Shown here piece after piece: positions 10,660 to 21,503 of a DNA stretch of 64,000 bases. The first letter of the stretch is position 1; every line of letters begins with the position of its first letter. The notes under the pieces are model-generated. The model had not been told where the DNA came from. It did no database searches and saw nothing but the letters and a program-made list of their open reading frames with translations. Both the position numbers and the translations under genes were made by a program. The DNA comes from Cervus elaphus (Eukaryota > Chordata > Mammalia > Artiodactyla > Cervidae): positions 52,917,037-52,981,036 of the forward strand of contig NC_057825.1 of the NCBI RefSeq assembly GCF_910594005.1. The letters run 5' to 3'.

Positions 10660-11230
10660 CAAAGCCTTTGACTGTGTGGATCACAATAAACTGTGAAAAA
10701 TTCTGAAAGAGATGGGAATACCAGACCACCTGACCTACCTCTTGAGAAATCTGTATGCAGGTCAGGAAGCAGCAGTTAGAACTGGACATGGAACAACAGA
10801 CTGGTTACAAAGAGGAAAAGGAGTCAGTCAAGTTTCTATACTGTCACCCTGCTTATTTAACTTATATACAGAGTACATCATGAGAAACACTGGGCTGGAA
10901 GAAGCACAAGCTGGAATCAGCTTGCCGGGAGACATATCAATAAACTCAGATATGCGGATGACACCACCCTTATGGCAGAAAGTGAAAAATAACTAAAGAG
11001 CCTCTTGATGAAAGTGAAAGGGGAGAGTGAAAAAGTTGACTTAAAGCTCAACATTCAGAAAACTAAGATCATGGCATCTGGTCCCATCACTTCATGGGAA
11101 ATAGATGGGGAAACAGTGGAAACAGTGGCTGACTATTTTTTGGGGGCTTCAAAATCACTGCAGAAGGTGATTGCAGCCATGAAATTAAAAGACGCTTACT
11201 CCTTGGAAGGGAAGTTATGACCAACCTAGA
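10660..11230 (+). pseudogene. BovB RT relic (outer copy)
   Basis: Motif A (DYAKAFD) is present, but the tryptophan codon after HNKL is TGA. The usual RQGC loop reads SQVS. The segment 10712-10996 then shifts frame in the YADD region, where the order 'tatgcggatgac' survives. RT function is lost. Confidence 0.85.
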
Positions 11231-11284
11231 TAGCATATTAAAAGGCAGAGACATTACTTTGTCAACAAAGGTCCATCTAGTCAA

Positions 11285-12206
11285 TTCATTTCAGTTCACT
11301 GACTCAGTTGTGTCTGACTCTTTGTGACCCCATGAATCGCAGCACGCCAGGCCTCCTTGTCCATCACCAACTCCTGGAGTCCACCCAAACTCATGTCCAA
11401 GAGTCAGTGATGCCATCCAACCATCTCATCCTTTGTAGCCCCTTCTCCTCCTGCCTTCAATCTTTCCCACTATCAGCGTTTTTCCCAATGAGTCAGCTCT
11501 TCGCCCCAGGTGGCCAAAAGTATTGGAGTTTCAGCTTCAACATCAGTCCGTCCAATGAACACCCAGGACTGATCTCCTTTAGGATGGACTGGTTAGATCT
11601 CCTAACAGTCCAAGGGACTCTCAAGAGTCTTTTCCAACACCACAGTTCAAAGGCATCAATTCTTCGGCGCTCAGCTTTCTTCACAGTCCAACTCTCACAT
11701 CCATACATGACCACTGGAAAAACCATAGCCTTGACTAGATGAACCTTTGTTGGCAAAGTAATGTCTCTGCTTTTTAATAGCTGTCTAGGTTGGTCATAAC
11801 TTTCCTTCCAAGGAAGAAGCATCTTCTAATTTCATGGCTGCCACCACCATCTGCAGTGATTTTGGAGCCCAGAAAAATAAAGTCAGTCACTGTTTCCACT
11901 GTTTCCCCGTCTATTTCCCATGAAGTGATGGGACCAGATGTCATGATCTTAGTTTTCTGAATATTGGACATTAAGCCAACTTAGTCAGTCTCCTCTTTCA
12001 CTTTCATCAAGAGGCTCTTGAGTTCTTCTTCACTTTCTCCCATAAGGGTGTTGTCATCTGCATATCTGTGGTTATTGATATTTCTCCCAGCAATCTTGAT
12101 TCCAGCTCATGCTTCCTCCAGTCCAGCATTTCTCATGATGTACTCTGCATAAAAGTTAAATAAGCAGGGTGACAATATACAGCCTTGACATACTCCTTTT
12201 CCTATT
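11285..12206 (-). mobile_element. BovB nested inside BovB
   Basis: A 5'-truncated minus-strand copy of about 920 bases, from the 3' tip at 11285 to the RT segment 'cctatttgg'. The target duplication is T[A/G]GTCAA at 11278-11284 and 12207-12213. Relic frames 11971-11493 cover the ORF2 C-terminal region. Confidence 0.9.
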
Positions 12207-12813
12207 TGGTCAAGGCTATGGTTTTTCCAGTAGTCACGTATGGATGTGAGAATTGGACTATAAATGAAGCTGAACACCAAAGAACTGATGCTTTTGAACT
12301 GTGGTGTTGGAGAAGACTCTTGAGAGTCCCTTCGACTGCAAGGAAATCCAACCAGTCCATCCTAAAACAGATCAGTCCTGGGTTTCATTGGAAGGACTGA
12401 TGTTGAAGCTGAAACTCTAATATTTTGGCCACCTGATGCAAAGAGCTGACTCATTGGAGAAGACGTTGATGCTGGAAACAATTGAGGGCAGGAGGAGAAG
12501 GGGATGACAGAGGATGAGATCGTTGCATTGCATCACCAACTCAATGGACAGGGGTTTGGGTTAACTCCAGGAGTTGGTAATGGACAGGGATTCCTGGTGT
12601 GCGGCTGCTCATGGAGTCGCAAAGAGTTGGAAAGGACTGAGCGACTGAACTGAATTGAACTTGACTAGCCCCTGACCTCTGAACAGGAAAGATTCTATTA
12701 TGTCATTTATTCTCCAGAGTTCCCAGCAGGATGAGTTTGAATACAGATTTCACCCAAGATCACAACCTTGAGTAGCCCCTTTCTTTTAACTGTGCTGCTC
12801 CCCTCCCACTCTT

Positions 12814-13026
12814 GCCTGGCTCTTCTTTTTTTTTTTTTTCCATTTATTTTTATTAGTTGGAGGCTAATTACTTTACAATATTGTAGTGGTTTTTGCCATA
12901 CATTGACATGAATCAGTCATGGATTTACATGTGTTCCCCTTTAAAAAGATGGTAACGATAACCCTATATGCAGGACAGAAAAAGAGACATAGATCTATAG
13001 AACAGACTTTTGGCCTGACTCTTCTT
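12814..13026 (-). mobile_element. Short twin-primed L1 with TSD
   Basis: 12828-12938 is the L1 3' end on the minus strand with its poly-A as a T-run. 12939-13012 is a more upstream piece of L1 3' UTR in the opposite orientation. A 14-bp TSD with one mismatch (GCCTG[G/A]CTCTTCTT, 12814-12827 and 13013-13026) brackets both, so they entered as one event. Confidence 0.88.
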
Positions 13027-13438
13027 ATTTGCCCAGAAACCCCATGCATACAAATTATCTCAGCTTCTTCTCCTAGTAATAAACCTAACACACCAGCTTA
13101 AGTTAAAGACTGAGCATCTTAAACTCTTGTCATTATGAGAAAATATTGATTTGGATATGTGTTCCTGATAATAAACAATGACTACTGAAGCTTAATATTC
13201 TTGTGAAATTTGTTAATTTCATTATTTAATTGTATGTGTTAACACTTGAAGCAGAAGTCTTATTTCAACATAAATCCATTTTCAAAGAATAGTAAACATA
13301 ATCAAAATAGGCTAGTATTAGACTTTTTAGTACTTTGGTTATTTATCTGATGTGTTCTTAACTAGGATCTTCTTAAGGTATAATAGAAAATTATGATATA
13401 GCTGTGGCATGATTTGCAAAAGGCCTTTAAGACCACCA

Positions 13439-13645
13439 GGACTTCCCTGGTAACTCAGATGGTAAAGAATCTGCCTCCAATGCAAGAGACCCAGGTTTGA
13501 TCCCTGGGTTGGGAAGATCCCCTGGAGGAAATGGCAACACACTCTAGTATTCTTGCCTGGAGAATTCCACAGACAGAGGGGCCTGGTTGTCTATAGCTCA
13601 TGGAGTTGCAGAGAGTCAGACACGACTAAGAGACTTTCAGTTCAG
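13439..13645 (+). mobile_element. Bov-tA-type SINE with perfect TSD
   Basis: Full length from 'gacttccctggtaactcag' to 'cacgactaagagac'. Exact 13-bp TSD TTTAAGACCACCA at 13426-13438 and 13646-13658. Confidence 0.93.
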
Positions 13646-13783
13646 TTTAAGACCACCATCCAAACACCCTCTTCTACTAAATTTCCTCTATCATTATGCT
13701 AAAAGTTTAAATAATGCATCATTACAGAGTCAATTGTCTCTATACAATAATTGACCAAAGTTTTTAAACTAATACTTCTGACA

Positions 13784-13888
13784 TAGTTCAGTCACTCAAT
13801 TGTGTCCAACTCTTTACAACACCATGGACTGCAGTATGCCAGGCTTCCCTGTCCATCACTAACACCCAGAGCTTGCTCAAACTCATGT
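13784..13888 (-). mobile_element. BovB 3'-tip fragment
   Basis: 105 bases from 'agttcagtcactcaattgtg' to 'gctcaaactcatgt'. Diverged, with no TSD seen. Confidence 0.78.
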
Positions 13889-15780
13889 AAAGAAACAAAA
13901 CAACCCCCTTTAATAAAATGAAGATATATAAGTCTACTGTATGTCAAAGACATGATAATTTGTAGTTGTTCTCTGTTATTTTGAAGAAATACAAATTGTT
14001 GCTCAAAATTATTTTATGGCTGCCATGTTTCCTCTATAATGAAATATTCAAAATAATAAGGTAAATGTGTCAAAATACTTACCAAAGGAAGAATTTATTT
14101 TTAGCATTTAATAAACTACATGAGTAAATGTGATAAGCCCATGATATCAAATATATCAATATTATTAGCAGAGGAAACCAGAAACATACTTTCTTCTTTA
14201 TCTTTCCTTTTTAGCTATGTTTATCTCAGTGATGTGTTTGTTCATTTTGTAACATAAGTTCAGCTTTATATGCTGCTTTTGTGTGTAATAAAGATGCTAC
14301 AACCAAAAATATCTTTTGATGACCATTTGTAAAGCATCTATGTCAATGAATATTAGAAAATATTTTATTTTTCAGAATTTGAGTATACAAAAAATGAGGA
14401 CTAGTAATTTGAAAATAATTTCAATTGAATAGACTATTAATTTTGCTAATGTATTAAGCATTTTGAATTTAAGATGAATTACAACATGCAGTTGTTTTAT
14501 GAAAATGAGAGATGGAGAACTATATTTTTGGCACTTCAAAATTTCATCTCTACTTTTTTCCTTCATCTTTCTAAAGAGGGACAGAAAATAAAGAAAGGAT
14601 GTAGCAGAGAGAGAAGAGATTCTTTTCTTCCTTTCAATAGGTAAAATTGATGCAGAAATGTGCTTGTTTGTAGCCTACAATGTTCACTGGCTAATTTCTT
14701 TCCTGTGAATGAGGTTCTTGAGATATATGCAATAAGCCAGTTTGACTTGCCATTTTTCAGTATATTAATACAAATCTGAATTGTGAGTCTATTGCTCACT
14801 TGTTAAGGCTCATTTTCATAGATATTTATATACATAAAATATTAAGGTGTACCTTTGTTCCTTTGCTCTTGATGTATTTTTTTACTGGCTTATAGCTCTG
14901 TAAAAATTTGACTTAAAAAAACAAAATAGTTTTAATCTGGAGAGGCAGGAAGAAAAAAAAAATTGAGCAGGAAACACTGCCAGGGAACACAACCCATAAC
15001 CAGTGTAGTACTCCTTTTGAATGGATAACTTATAAAATTTCTGGAATGGAGCTTGCTTAGGGCAGAGAAGGGAATCCCTCCCTGAATTCCTTATTCTATG
15101 ATGATAAAATCAAGAAAGTGTGCAAGTTACACTGTTTACCTAGAGACAGATCACAGACCTTACCTAATCTCCACATTTATCTATTCTATACTAAAACATA
15201 TAATAAAGACTTAGCTTTATTCCTTATGTTAATCAAGTAAGTCAGCATTTATTTTCACATCATACAGAAAATAAATTGAGTCACTGATAAATAGTGAAAT
15301 GTGTCTGAGATAAATTCTATTCACTTTATTGTAAGAATATCAATATAATTCATTACAGACTTCTTAGATCATGTGAATGAAAAGAGGATAGAGAAAAAGG
15401 GCACTCTCTTGCTTTGGATAAAATCAGGAATTCTCTCTCAAACACAGGGTCCTGAGATAAGATATGACACAAAAGTAGCCCTGTGAGTCTAGAATTAATT
15501 ATAACAGGAATTTGGATTCCTATTCTGTGTGCAAAGGAGAAATATTAAAATATTTATAATAAAAGATTCACAAAGCTAAAAAACAAATACAAAGTAAAAA
15601 ATAATGGAAGAAGGACTGCTCTTCTTTCTAGACTAATGAAGACATAAAAAAAGCTTTATTTCTCATACACAGGCAGATTATAAGGGTGAAGCAATGTTGC
15701 ACATGCAGGAACTCCTATCATGGAAATGAAGAGGGAAAATAGAGCCAGCCATGTACATCTGAGGACTTTGTGGCTTTCTA
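13889..15780. other. Unannotated 1.9-kb AT-rich block
   Basis: No repeat, long frame or RNA gene recognised. Short open segments at 14372-14799 (minus) look like chance: low-complexity composition and no motif. Confidence 0.5.
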
Positions 15781-15781
15781 T

Positions 15782-15990
15782 GGGCTTCCCTAATAGCTCA
15801 GTGGGTAAAGAATCTGCCTACAATACAGGAGACTTTGCACATGTGGGTTTGATCCCTTCATCGGGAAGATCCCCTGGAGTAGAGTATGGCAACTACTCCA
15901 GTGTTCTTGCAAGGAAAATTCCACGGACAGAGAAGCCTGGCAGGCTATCATCCATGGGGTTGCCAAGAGTCAGCCACAACTGAGCACACA
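15782..15990 (+). mobile_element. Bov-tA-type SINE
   Basis: Head 'tagctcagtgggtaaagaat', centre 'gggaagatcccctggag', tail to 'cagccacaactgagcacac'. Complete but diverged. Confidence 0.87.
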
Positions 15991-16047
15991 AGCATGTGGA
16001 GCATTTAGCAATGCCATCATACATATGAAAAAAAAAAAAAAGTGTAA

Positions 16048-16255
16048 CTGTTAGTTGCTCAGTCGTGTCTGTCTGATTCTTTGTGGTTCCATGGACTGTT
16101 GCCAACCAGGATTCTCTGTCCATGGAATCCTCCAGACAGGAATACTGGAGTGGGTAGCCATTCTCTTCTCCAAGGGATCTGCCTGACCCAGGGATCAAAC
16201 CCAGTCTCCTGCATTGCAGGAAGATTTTTTACCATCTGAGCCACCAGTGAAGTCC
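16048..16255 (-). mobile_element. Bov-tA-type SINE
   Basis: Minus-strand copy from 'agttgctcagtcgtgtctg' to 'gccaccagtgaagtcc'. It lies about 60 bases from the plus-strand SINE at 15782, making a head-to-head inverted pair. An A-run precedes it. Confidence 0.88.
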
Positions 16256-16364
16256 ATTATACTTGCTTTTCTACAAATTAAATGAACACTGTACTTCATT
16301 AAAAAAAAATATTTTGTTAATAATTTGAACAAAACCACAGTCTCAAGCCTCCAGGAATGAAACC

Positions 16365-16620
16365 TGGATTTATCTTTGATCTTCAGTCACCAAGGGTATA
16401 TTTCTTACCATTCCCCTAAATTATTTCCCATTTTCTGTTCCTACTACCATCAGCTCAAAAACATGGACTAGTCACTGCACTCTTGCTAGCTCCATGACTT
16501 CCCAGCTAGCCTGACTCCTTGACCATCCCAGTCTGTACCCCATAATCATTTTGCCCTCACTTTTAGGATCATTTTCTTCCTTCAATCACTTTGTTTTTCT
16601 TAAAATTGCAGCACTCATAG
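16365..16620 (+). mobile_element. Ancient LINE relic (L2-like)
   Basis: Phrases such as 'ttatctttgat', 'ctagctccatgacttcccag' and 'aggatcattttcttcc' follow the order of an old mammalian LINE consensus. Divergence is very high. The family assignment is from memory. Confidence 0.4.
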
Positions 16621-16731
16621 TGCATAGGGGAAAACATCCTAAAGTTTTTAGAAAAATTAAATATAATCATGATAAATTCACTAGAACTTATCCCCAGTTT
16701 TCAGGAAACCCAAGGAGTAGATGAACATCTT

Positions 16732-16734
<3 letters not shown>

Positions 16735-16778
<44 letters not shown>
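16735..16778. repeat. (AC)22 microsatellite
   Basis: A pure 44-base AC tract, likely polymorphic. Confidence 0.97.
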
Positions 16779-16781
<3 letters not shown>

Positions 16782-17209
16782 TTGAGCTGCAGTATGTGAA
16801 GCCCAGACACAAAGAAGCTCTAAAAGACAGATGATCAATTTTATTTAACAACTCCATTACATAGAAGAGGAAGAGAGAGTGAGAACAAATAGAGACAGAA
16901 AGAATAAAAATAAATCACAAGGTAAGGGAGAAGCTATAAACTAAAGACATGTAATAAACATATTCAACCAATTGCAGCAAAGAGACCTTATCTGGATTCT
17001 GGCTTAAAGTAAAGAAAATTAAAGTATATGAAATAATCTGAAAATTGATGGGATATTTATTGATATTCATATTGTATTGTTATTTGTATCAGGGATCATA
17101 TTTTTAAACATTTATGGCAGAAATCTAAAGCTATATAAAAATGTGCATCAGACTAATTCTGCAAGGGAAAGGAATCTCTATAACTCTAGATGAATAATTT
17201 CCAAGCATT
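16779..17209. other. Unannotated stretch
   Basis: No recognisable repeat or gene. Confidence 0.45.
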
Positions 17210-17370
17210 ATTATGCAGTAAAATTATTTGTAGAGTGATTGCTAGGCCTCCATCTCTGGTGTTTTTGATTGAATAGGTGTAGACTGAAGCCTGAAGATTT
17301 GCATTTCTGACTAGTTCTTAGGTAATACTGCTTCTTTTGGTACAGGCATCACATTTTGAGAATCATTTGA
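17210..17370 (+). mobile_element. Ancient DNA-transposon relic (MER5A-like)
   Basis: 'attgctaggcctcc', 'gatttgcatttctgac' and 'cacattttgagaatca' occur in MER5A order (non-autonomous hAT-Charlie). Old and noncoding. Confidence 0.6.
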
Positions 17371-18870
17371 CACATGAAACAATATTCTATGAATTGATAA
17401 TTATTAAGCTAGAAAGTAGGTGTCTAGGGGTTCACTATGCTGTTCTTTCTACTTTTGTACATGTTTAAAATTTCCCATGGTTTTAAAAAGTTGAAAAATA
17501 TCCAAAGCATTTTTTTTAGTGTTAGAATTCAGGATACTGTTTAACTGAAGAAATGAAAGAGGATAGTGTTGGAAAGAATACAACAGGCATTTTTGCATAT
17601 CATTATGTTCTATTGCTTAGCCTGGGAAATATTTACATGGGTTTGTTTGCTTTATTTCACTACTCTTTAACAAAGTTTATTATAAAAAAGAAATCCTGTA
17701 GTAGGTTTTTTTTCTGGCATCATGATGATAATACAGAGATATGGAAAGCTAGCAAATGACCAAAAAAACTATAGTAAACATAAATCATTAGGAAGATAGA
17801 TAGATGGATTTACTGTATACTGCATTTTTTCTTCCTTATTGAGATTGAGTGCCTTTGAGAGATATAGGGAAGCATTGCCTAACTAGGGAATGCAACCTAA
17901 GTTTATTATCTATTTAGAACTGATACTACCTCAGGAGCGTTCCTCTGCACCTGCAACTTTTTGAGTGAGTATGTAAATGAATCTTCATTTATATAAAAAA
18001 AATTAACAACAATACATATGCCAGTCAGCATGGCATTTCTTTTCTACGCTTTAAGCAAAATGTATCAAAAGAATTGCTCACTATGCTTGTGTCCCCCAGT
18101 ACCACACCTCTCACTCTCTTAAATTCTCCCCTATATGCTTTTGTCCCAAGCGCTCCATTGAGGTTGCTCCTGTCAAAGTTAATGAGAGCAATTCTAATCA
18201 TCCGCTGTCCCCTTCTTTGAACTATAGCAGCATTTGGTATACAAAGCTGCTGTAACACTTTCTGAAAATATACTTTTCACTTGACTTTAGGGTTTTTTCT
18301 TGTCTCCCCTTCTTCCCTCACTGAACAAATGAGCTTAGGCTCATTTGCTAGTTTTCTTCTTCTTTGTGATTTCTGAAATTGGAAGTGCCCTGAGAATGAG
18401 ATCCCAAACCTTTTATTCTCTCTTCACTGTACCCTGGTAGTATATTTTTTTCCCATGACTAAGTTTCATTTATAAGCTGATTACTTCAAGATGTACATCT
18501 TATTGACTTATCTGTCTTCTGAACTCTAGACCCATATCATAACATAATCATATTCTAAAACTCACTATCAGTGTTTCTAATTATGTGTCTCAAAGGAAAT
18601 TTCAAATGCATCATGTGCAAAACAAATAATGATTCTTTTTCCTCAAAACTGTCTATTCCTGTATTTCCACATTAGTAAATAATGTTACCAGCTTTTATAG
18701 GTGTGAAGTCAGAACCCAGGATTTATCTTTGATTTCTCTCTTTCACCACTAAAACACTGTAATTAATTCTATCAGAAAGTTTTGCTTGATGGATGAAACA
18801 GAATTACTGAAAATGACCCTAGGTGGTCACTCTGCATCTCTCAGGCAATGAACTACGTAGTAATGAGGAT
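17371..18870. other. Mostly unannotated, 1.5 kb
   Basis: No host gene seen. The minus-strand open segment at 18258-18025 (77 codons) has no recognisable domain. 18710-18790 looks like another scrap of the ancient LINE noted at 16365, at low confidence. Confidence 0.45.
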
Positions 18871-18874
18871 TCCT

Positions 18875-18952
18875 CCTTTAAGTAGGAATAAGCTTCGTCC
18901 TACTTAAGGGAGAGAATAGCATCTTCCTACTTAAGAGGAAGAATAGTATCTT
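18875..18952. repeat. Hairpin plus 27-bp tandem duplication
   Basis: TTAAGTAGGA (18878-18887) pairs perfectly with TCCTACTTAA (18898-18907). The right arm also starts a 27-bp unit repeated twice (18899-18925 and 18926-18952, a few mismatches). No element boundary explains it. Confidence 0.8.
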
Positions 18953-19322
18953 CCTCTCCTAAACAGAAAGGTTGTAATTTTCAATAGCTCCATGATGAAC
19001 ATGTTCTGGGAAGGAGAGGTTCCCAAACACCTATGAAACACTGGCAGACAATTCAGACTGTGGACATACAAACAGTTTATGTGCCCTTTTTTGAAAGAGG
19101 CTAACTTCCTATAAGAAGGCATAGGAGCAAGAATTTTGAGATGCCTTCACAGGAAAGCAAATCCACCCTATGGGTTCATCCCTGGTTCCAGGAATTGTAC
19201 CCATATGTTAAGTGTGCCCTGTTCTCTTGCACTAATACCAGTTTTTAAGTTTCTCCATTGAAACCCATCCCTTAACCCGTGTTTTGAGACACCATGGAAA
19301 TCTTCCCTTACTCTATTTCATG

Positions 19323-19547
19323 CATGCATGTGTGTTAAGGCACTTCAGTTGTGCTGGACTCTTTGAGACCCTATGGACCATAACCCACCAGGCTCCTCTC
19401 TCCATGGGATTCTTCAAGCAAGAATATTGGAGTGGGTGCCATGACCTCCTCCAGGGGATCTTCCTGACCCAGGGATTGAACCCACATCTCTTAAGTCCCC
19501 TGCATTGGCAGGCAGGTTCTTTACCACTAGCGCCACCTAGGAAACCC
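19323..19547 (-). mobile_element. Bov-tA-type SINE (first of a tandem pair)
   Basis: Full minus-strand copy starting with a short TG/CATG tract. TSD CTAT[T/G]GCATG-like: 19313-19322 (CTATTTCATG) and 19548-19557 (CTATTGCATG). Confidence 0.9.
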
Positions 19548-19557
19548 CTATTGCATG

Positions 19558-19787
19558 TGTGTGTGTCTGTCTGTCTGTCTGTGTGTGTTGGTCACTGAGT
19601 CGTGTCTGACTCTTTGTGACCCCACGGACTAGAGCCCACCAGGCTCCTCTCTCCATGGAATTATCCAAGCAAAAATACTGGAGGGGGTTGCCATTTCATT
19701 CTTCAGGGAATCTTCCCAACCCAGCGATCAAACTCGGGCCTCCTGGATTGCAAAGATATTCTTTACCTTCTGAGTCACCAGGGAAGC
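19558..19787 (-). mobile_element. Bov-tA-type SINE (second of a tandem pair)
   Basis: Same strand as the previous SINE, with a (TGTC)n tract at its 3' end. TSD CTATTGCATG at 19548-19557 and 19788-19797 is exact. The middle TSD is shared, so both SINEs used one target site. Confidence 0.92.
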
Positions 19788-20151
19788 CTATTGCATGAGA
19801 AATGACTAACAACAAATGACCTCCTTTGACACCCAAGTGGTAACAATGAAGGTACTAGTCCTACAAAATACTTGTTAATTCTGCTTCCAAAATATACTTA
19901 AAATGTCACAAAAGCAAAAATAAACAAAGGTGACCTACTTAAACTAAAAAAGGCTTTGCACAGCAAGGGAAACTATCAACAAAATGTACATATAACCTAC
20001 TGATGGGAGAAATATTTGCAAATTATATGACAAATAAAGGGTTAATATCTGAACTATATAGACAGCTCATATGGTTCAATACAAAAAAGTGCAATTCAAA
20101 AATGGGCAGTCAGAAAAAGATAAAAATAATAAAAATAAAATAAAAATGGGC

Positions 20152-20285
20152 AGCCTGGATAGCAGGGGAGTTTTGGAGAGATGGATACATGTACATGTAT
20201 GTCTGACTCCCTTTGTTGTTTACATGAAACTGTTATAATATTGGTTGTTAATAAGCTATACCCCAAAGCAAAATAAAAAGTATTT
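20152..20285 (+). mobile_element. L1 3' UTR insertion inside the old L1
   Basis: 'ctggatagcaggggag' to 'aaagcaaaataaaaag' is a ruminant L1 3' end with an A-rich tail. The target AAAAATGGGCAG lies on its left and AAAAAGTGGGAAG on its right. The outer L1 resumes with 'gacctgaataaacac'. Confidence 0.75.
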
Positions 20286-20440
20286 AAAAAGTGGGAAGAC
20301 CTGAATAAACACTTTTCCAAAGAAGATGTGCAGATAGCCAACAGACATATGAAAAGATGCTAAAAATTACTAATCATTCAAGAAATGAAAGCCCAAACAC
20401 AATGAGGTATCACCTCACACCAGTCAAAATTACTAATATT

Positions 20441-20468
20441 AATAAGTCTAGAGGTTTCTAGACTTATT
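20441..20468. repeat. Perfect 12-bp hairpin in L1 sequence
   Basis: AATAAGTCTAGA (20441-20452) and TCTAGACTTATT (20457-20468) with a 4-base loop. A third copy of AATAAGTCTAG is at 20473-20483. Confidence 0.9.
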
Positions 20469-20479
20469 CATTAATAAGT

Positions 20480-20820
20480 CTAGTGGCTCAGTGATAAAGC
20501 AAGAAAGAAAGAAAGTGAAGTTGCTCAGTCGTGTCCAACTCTTTGCGACTCCATGGACTGTAGCCTACCAGGCTCCTCCGTCCATGGGATTTTCCAGGCA
20601 GGAGTGGGTTGCCATTTCCTTCTCTAGGGGATCTTCCTGACCCAGGGAAGGAACCCGGGTCTCCTGCATTATAGGTAGACACTTTTACTGTCTGAGCCAC
20701 AAAAATCCACCTGCCAATGCCTGCCAGTGCAGGAGATGTGCATTAGATCCCAGGGTCGGGAAGATCCTCTGGGGAAGAAAATGGCCCACTCCAGTATTCT
20801 TGCCTGGAAAATCCTATGGA
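20480..20820 (+). mobile_element. Bov-tA-type SINE with a second SINE inside
   Basis: The outer plus-strand SINE begins at 'tagtggctcagtgataaag', is broken near 20498, and resumes at 'ccacctgccaatgcc' (20708) to 'ggaaaatcctatgga'. Confidence 0.82.
20499..20705 (-). mobile_element. Bov-tA-type SINE nested in a SINE
   Basis: Minus-strand copy starting with a (GAAA)n tract, then 'gttgctcagtcgtgtccaac', ending 'gtctgagccac'. It interrupts the outer SINE just after its 'ctcagtgataaag' segment. Confidence 0.87.
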
Positions 20821-21003
20821 TATATATATAACACAGGGAGCTCAAACTCAGTGCTCTGTGACAACCTAGAAGGGTGGGATGGGATGGGAAATGGGAGGGA
20901 GATTCAAGAGGGAGGGGACATCTGTATACTTATGGCTGATTCATGTTGATGTATGACAGAAACTAACACAATATTGTAAAACAATTATCCTCCTATTAAA
21001 AAC
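20821..21003 (+). mobile_element. L1 3' UTR fragment
   Basis: 'acacagggagctcaaactc' through 'ggtgggatgggatggg' to 'gtaaaacaattatcctcc', the typical ruminant L1 terminal region. Its left end abuts the truncated SINE. Confidence 0.8.
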
Positions 21004-21503
21004 TTTTTTTTCATTTATTTTTATTAGTTAGAGGCTAATTACTTTACAATATTGTAGAGATTTTTGCCATACATTGACATAAATCAGCCATGGATTTACA
21101 TGTGTTCCCCATCCCATCCCTCTGGGTCTTCCCAGTGCACCAGCCCTGAGCACTTGTCTCATGCACCCAACCTGGGCTGGTGGTCTGTTTCATCCTTGAT
21201 AGTATACTTGTTTCAATGCTATTCTCTTAGAACATCCCACCCTCGCCTTCTCCCACAGAGTCCAAAAGTCTGTTCTATACATCTGTGTCTCTTTTTCTGT
21301 TTTGCATATTGGGTTATCGTTACCATTTTTTTAAATTCCATATATATATGTTAGTATACTGTATTGGTCTTTATCTTTCTGGCTTACTTCACTCTGTATA
21401 ATGGGCTCCAGTTTCATCCATCTCATTAGAACTGATTCAAATGAATTCTTTTTAATGGCTGAGTAATATTCCATTGTGTACATGTACCATAGCTTCCTTA
21501 TCC
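21004..21503 (-). mobile_element. Younger L1 3' end, minus strand
   Basis: T-run, L1 3' UTR and the last ORF2 codons (to 'accatagcttccttatcc'). The target AAAACTTTTT is present at about 20999-21008 and 21504-21513. It interrupts the plus-strand L1 layer, so it is later. Confidence 0.85.

Larger units (their letters stand above)
10602..12665 (+). mobile_element. Plus-strand BovB interrupted by a minus-strand BovB
   Basis: The outer copy runs 10602-11284 and resumes 12207-12665. The two parts join exactly at 'ccatctagtcaa/ggctatgg' in the ORF2 sequence. It starts just before RT motif A, so it is 5'-truncated, and it reaches the 3' terminus. Confidence 0.92.

Noticed and set aside
13439..13645. 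tRNA gene in the SINE head
   Set aside because: The tRNA-like part lacks a full cloverleaf and is joined to a BovB-derived tail; it is a SINE.
16779..17209. Hidden noncoding RNA next to the AC repeat
   Set aside because: No box motifs, hairpin or similarity to a known RNA could be seen.
18025..18258. 77-codon minus-strand ORF
   Set aside because: No recognisable domain, no splice or promoter context, and a length expected by chance in 64 kb.
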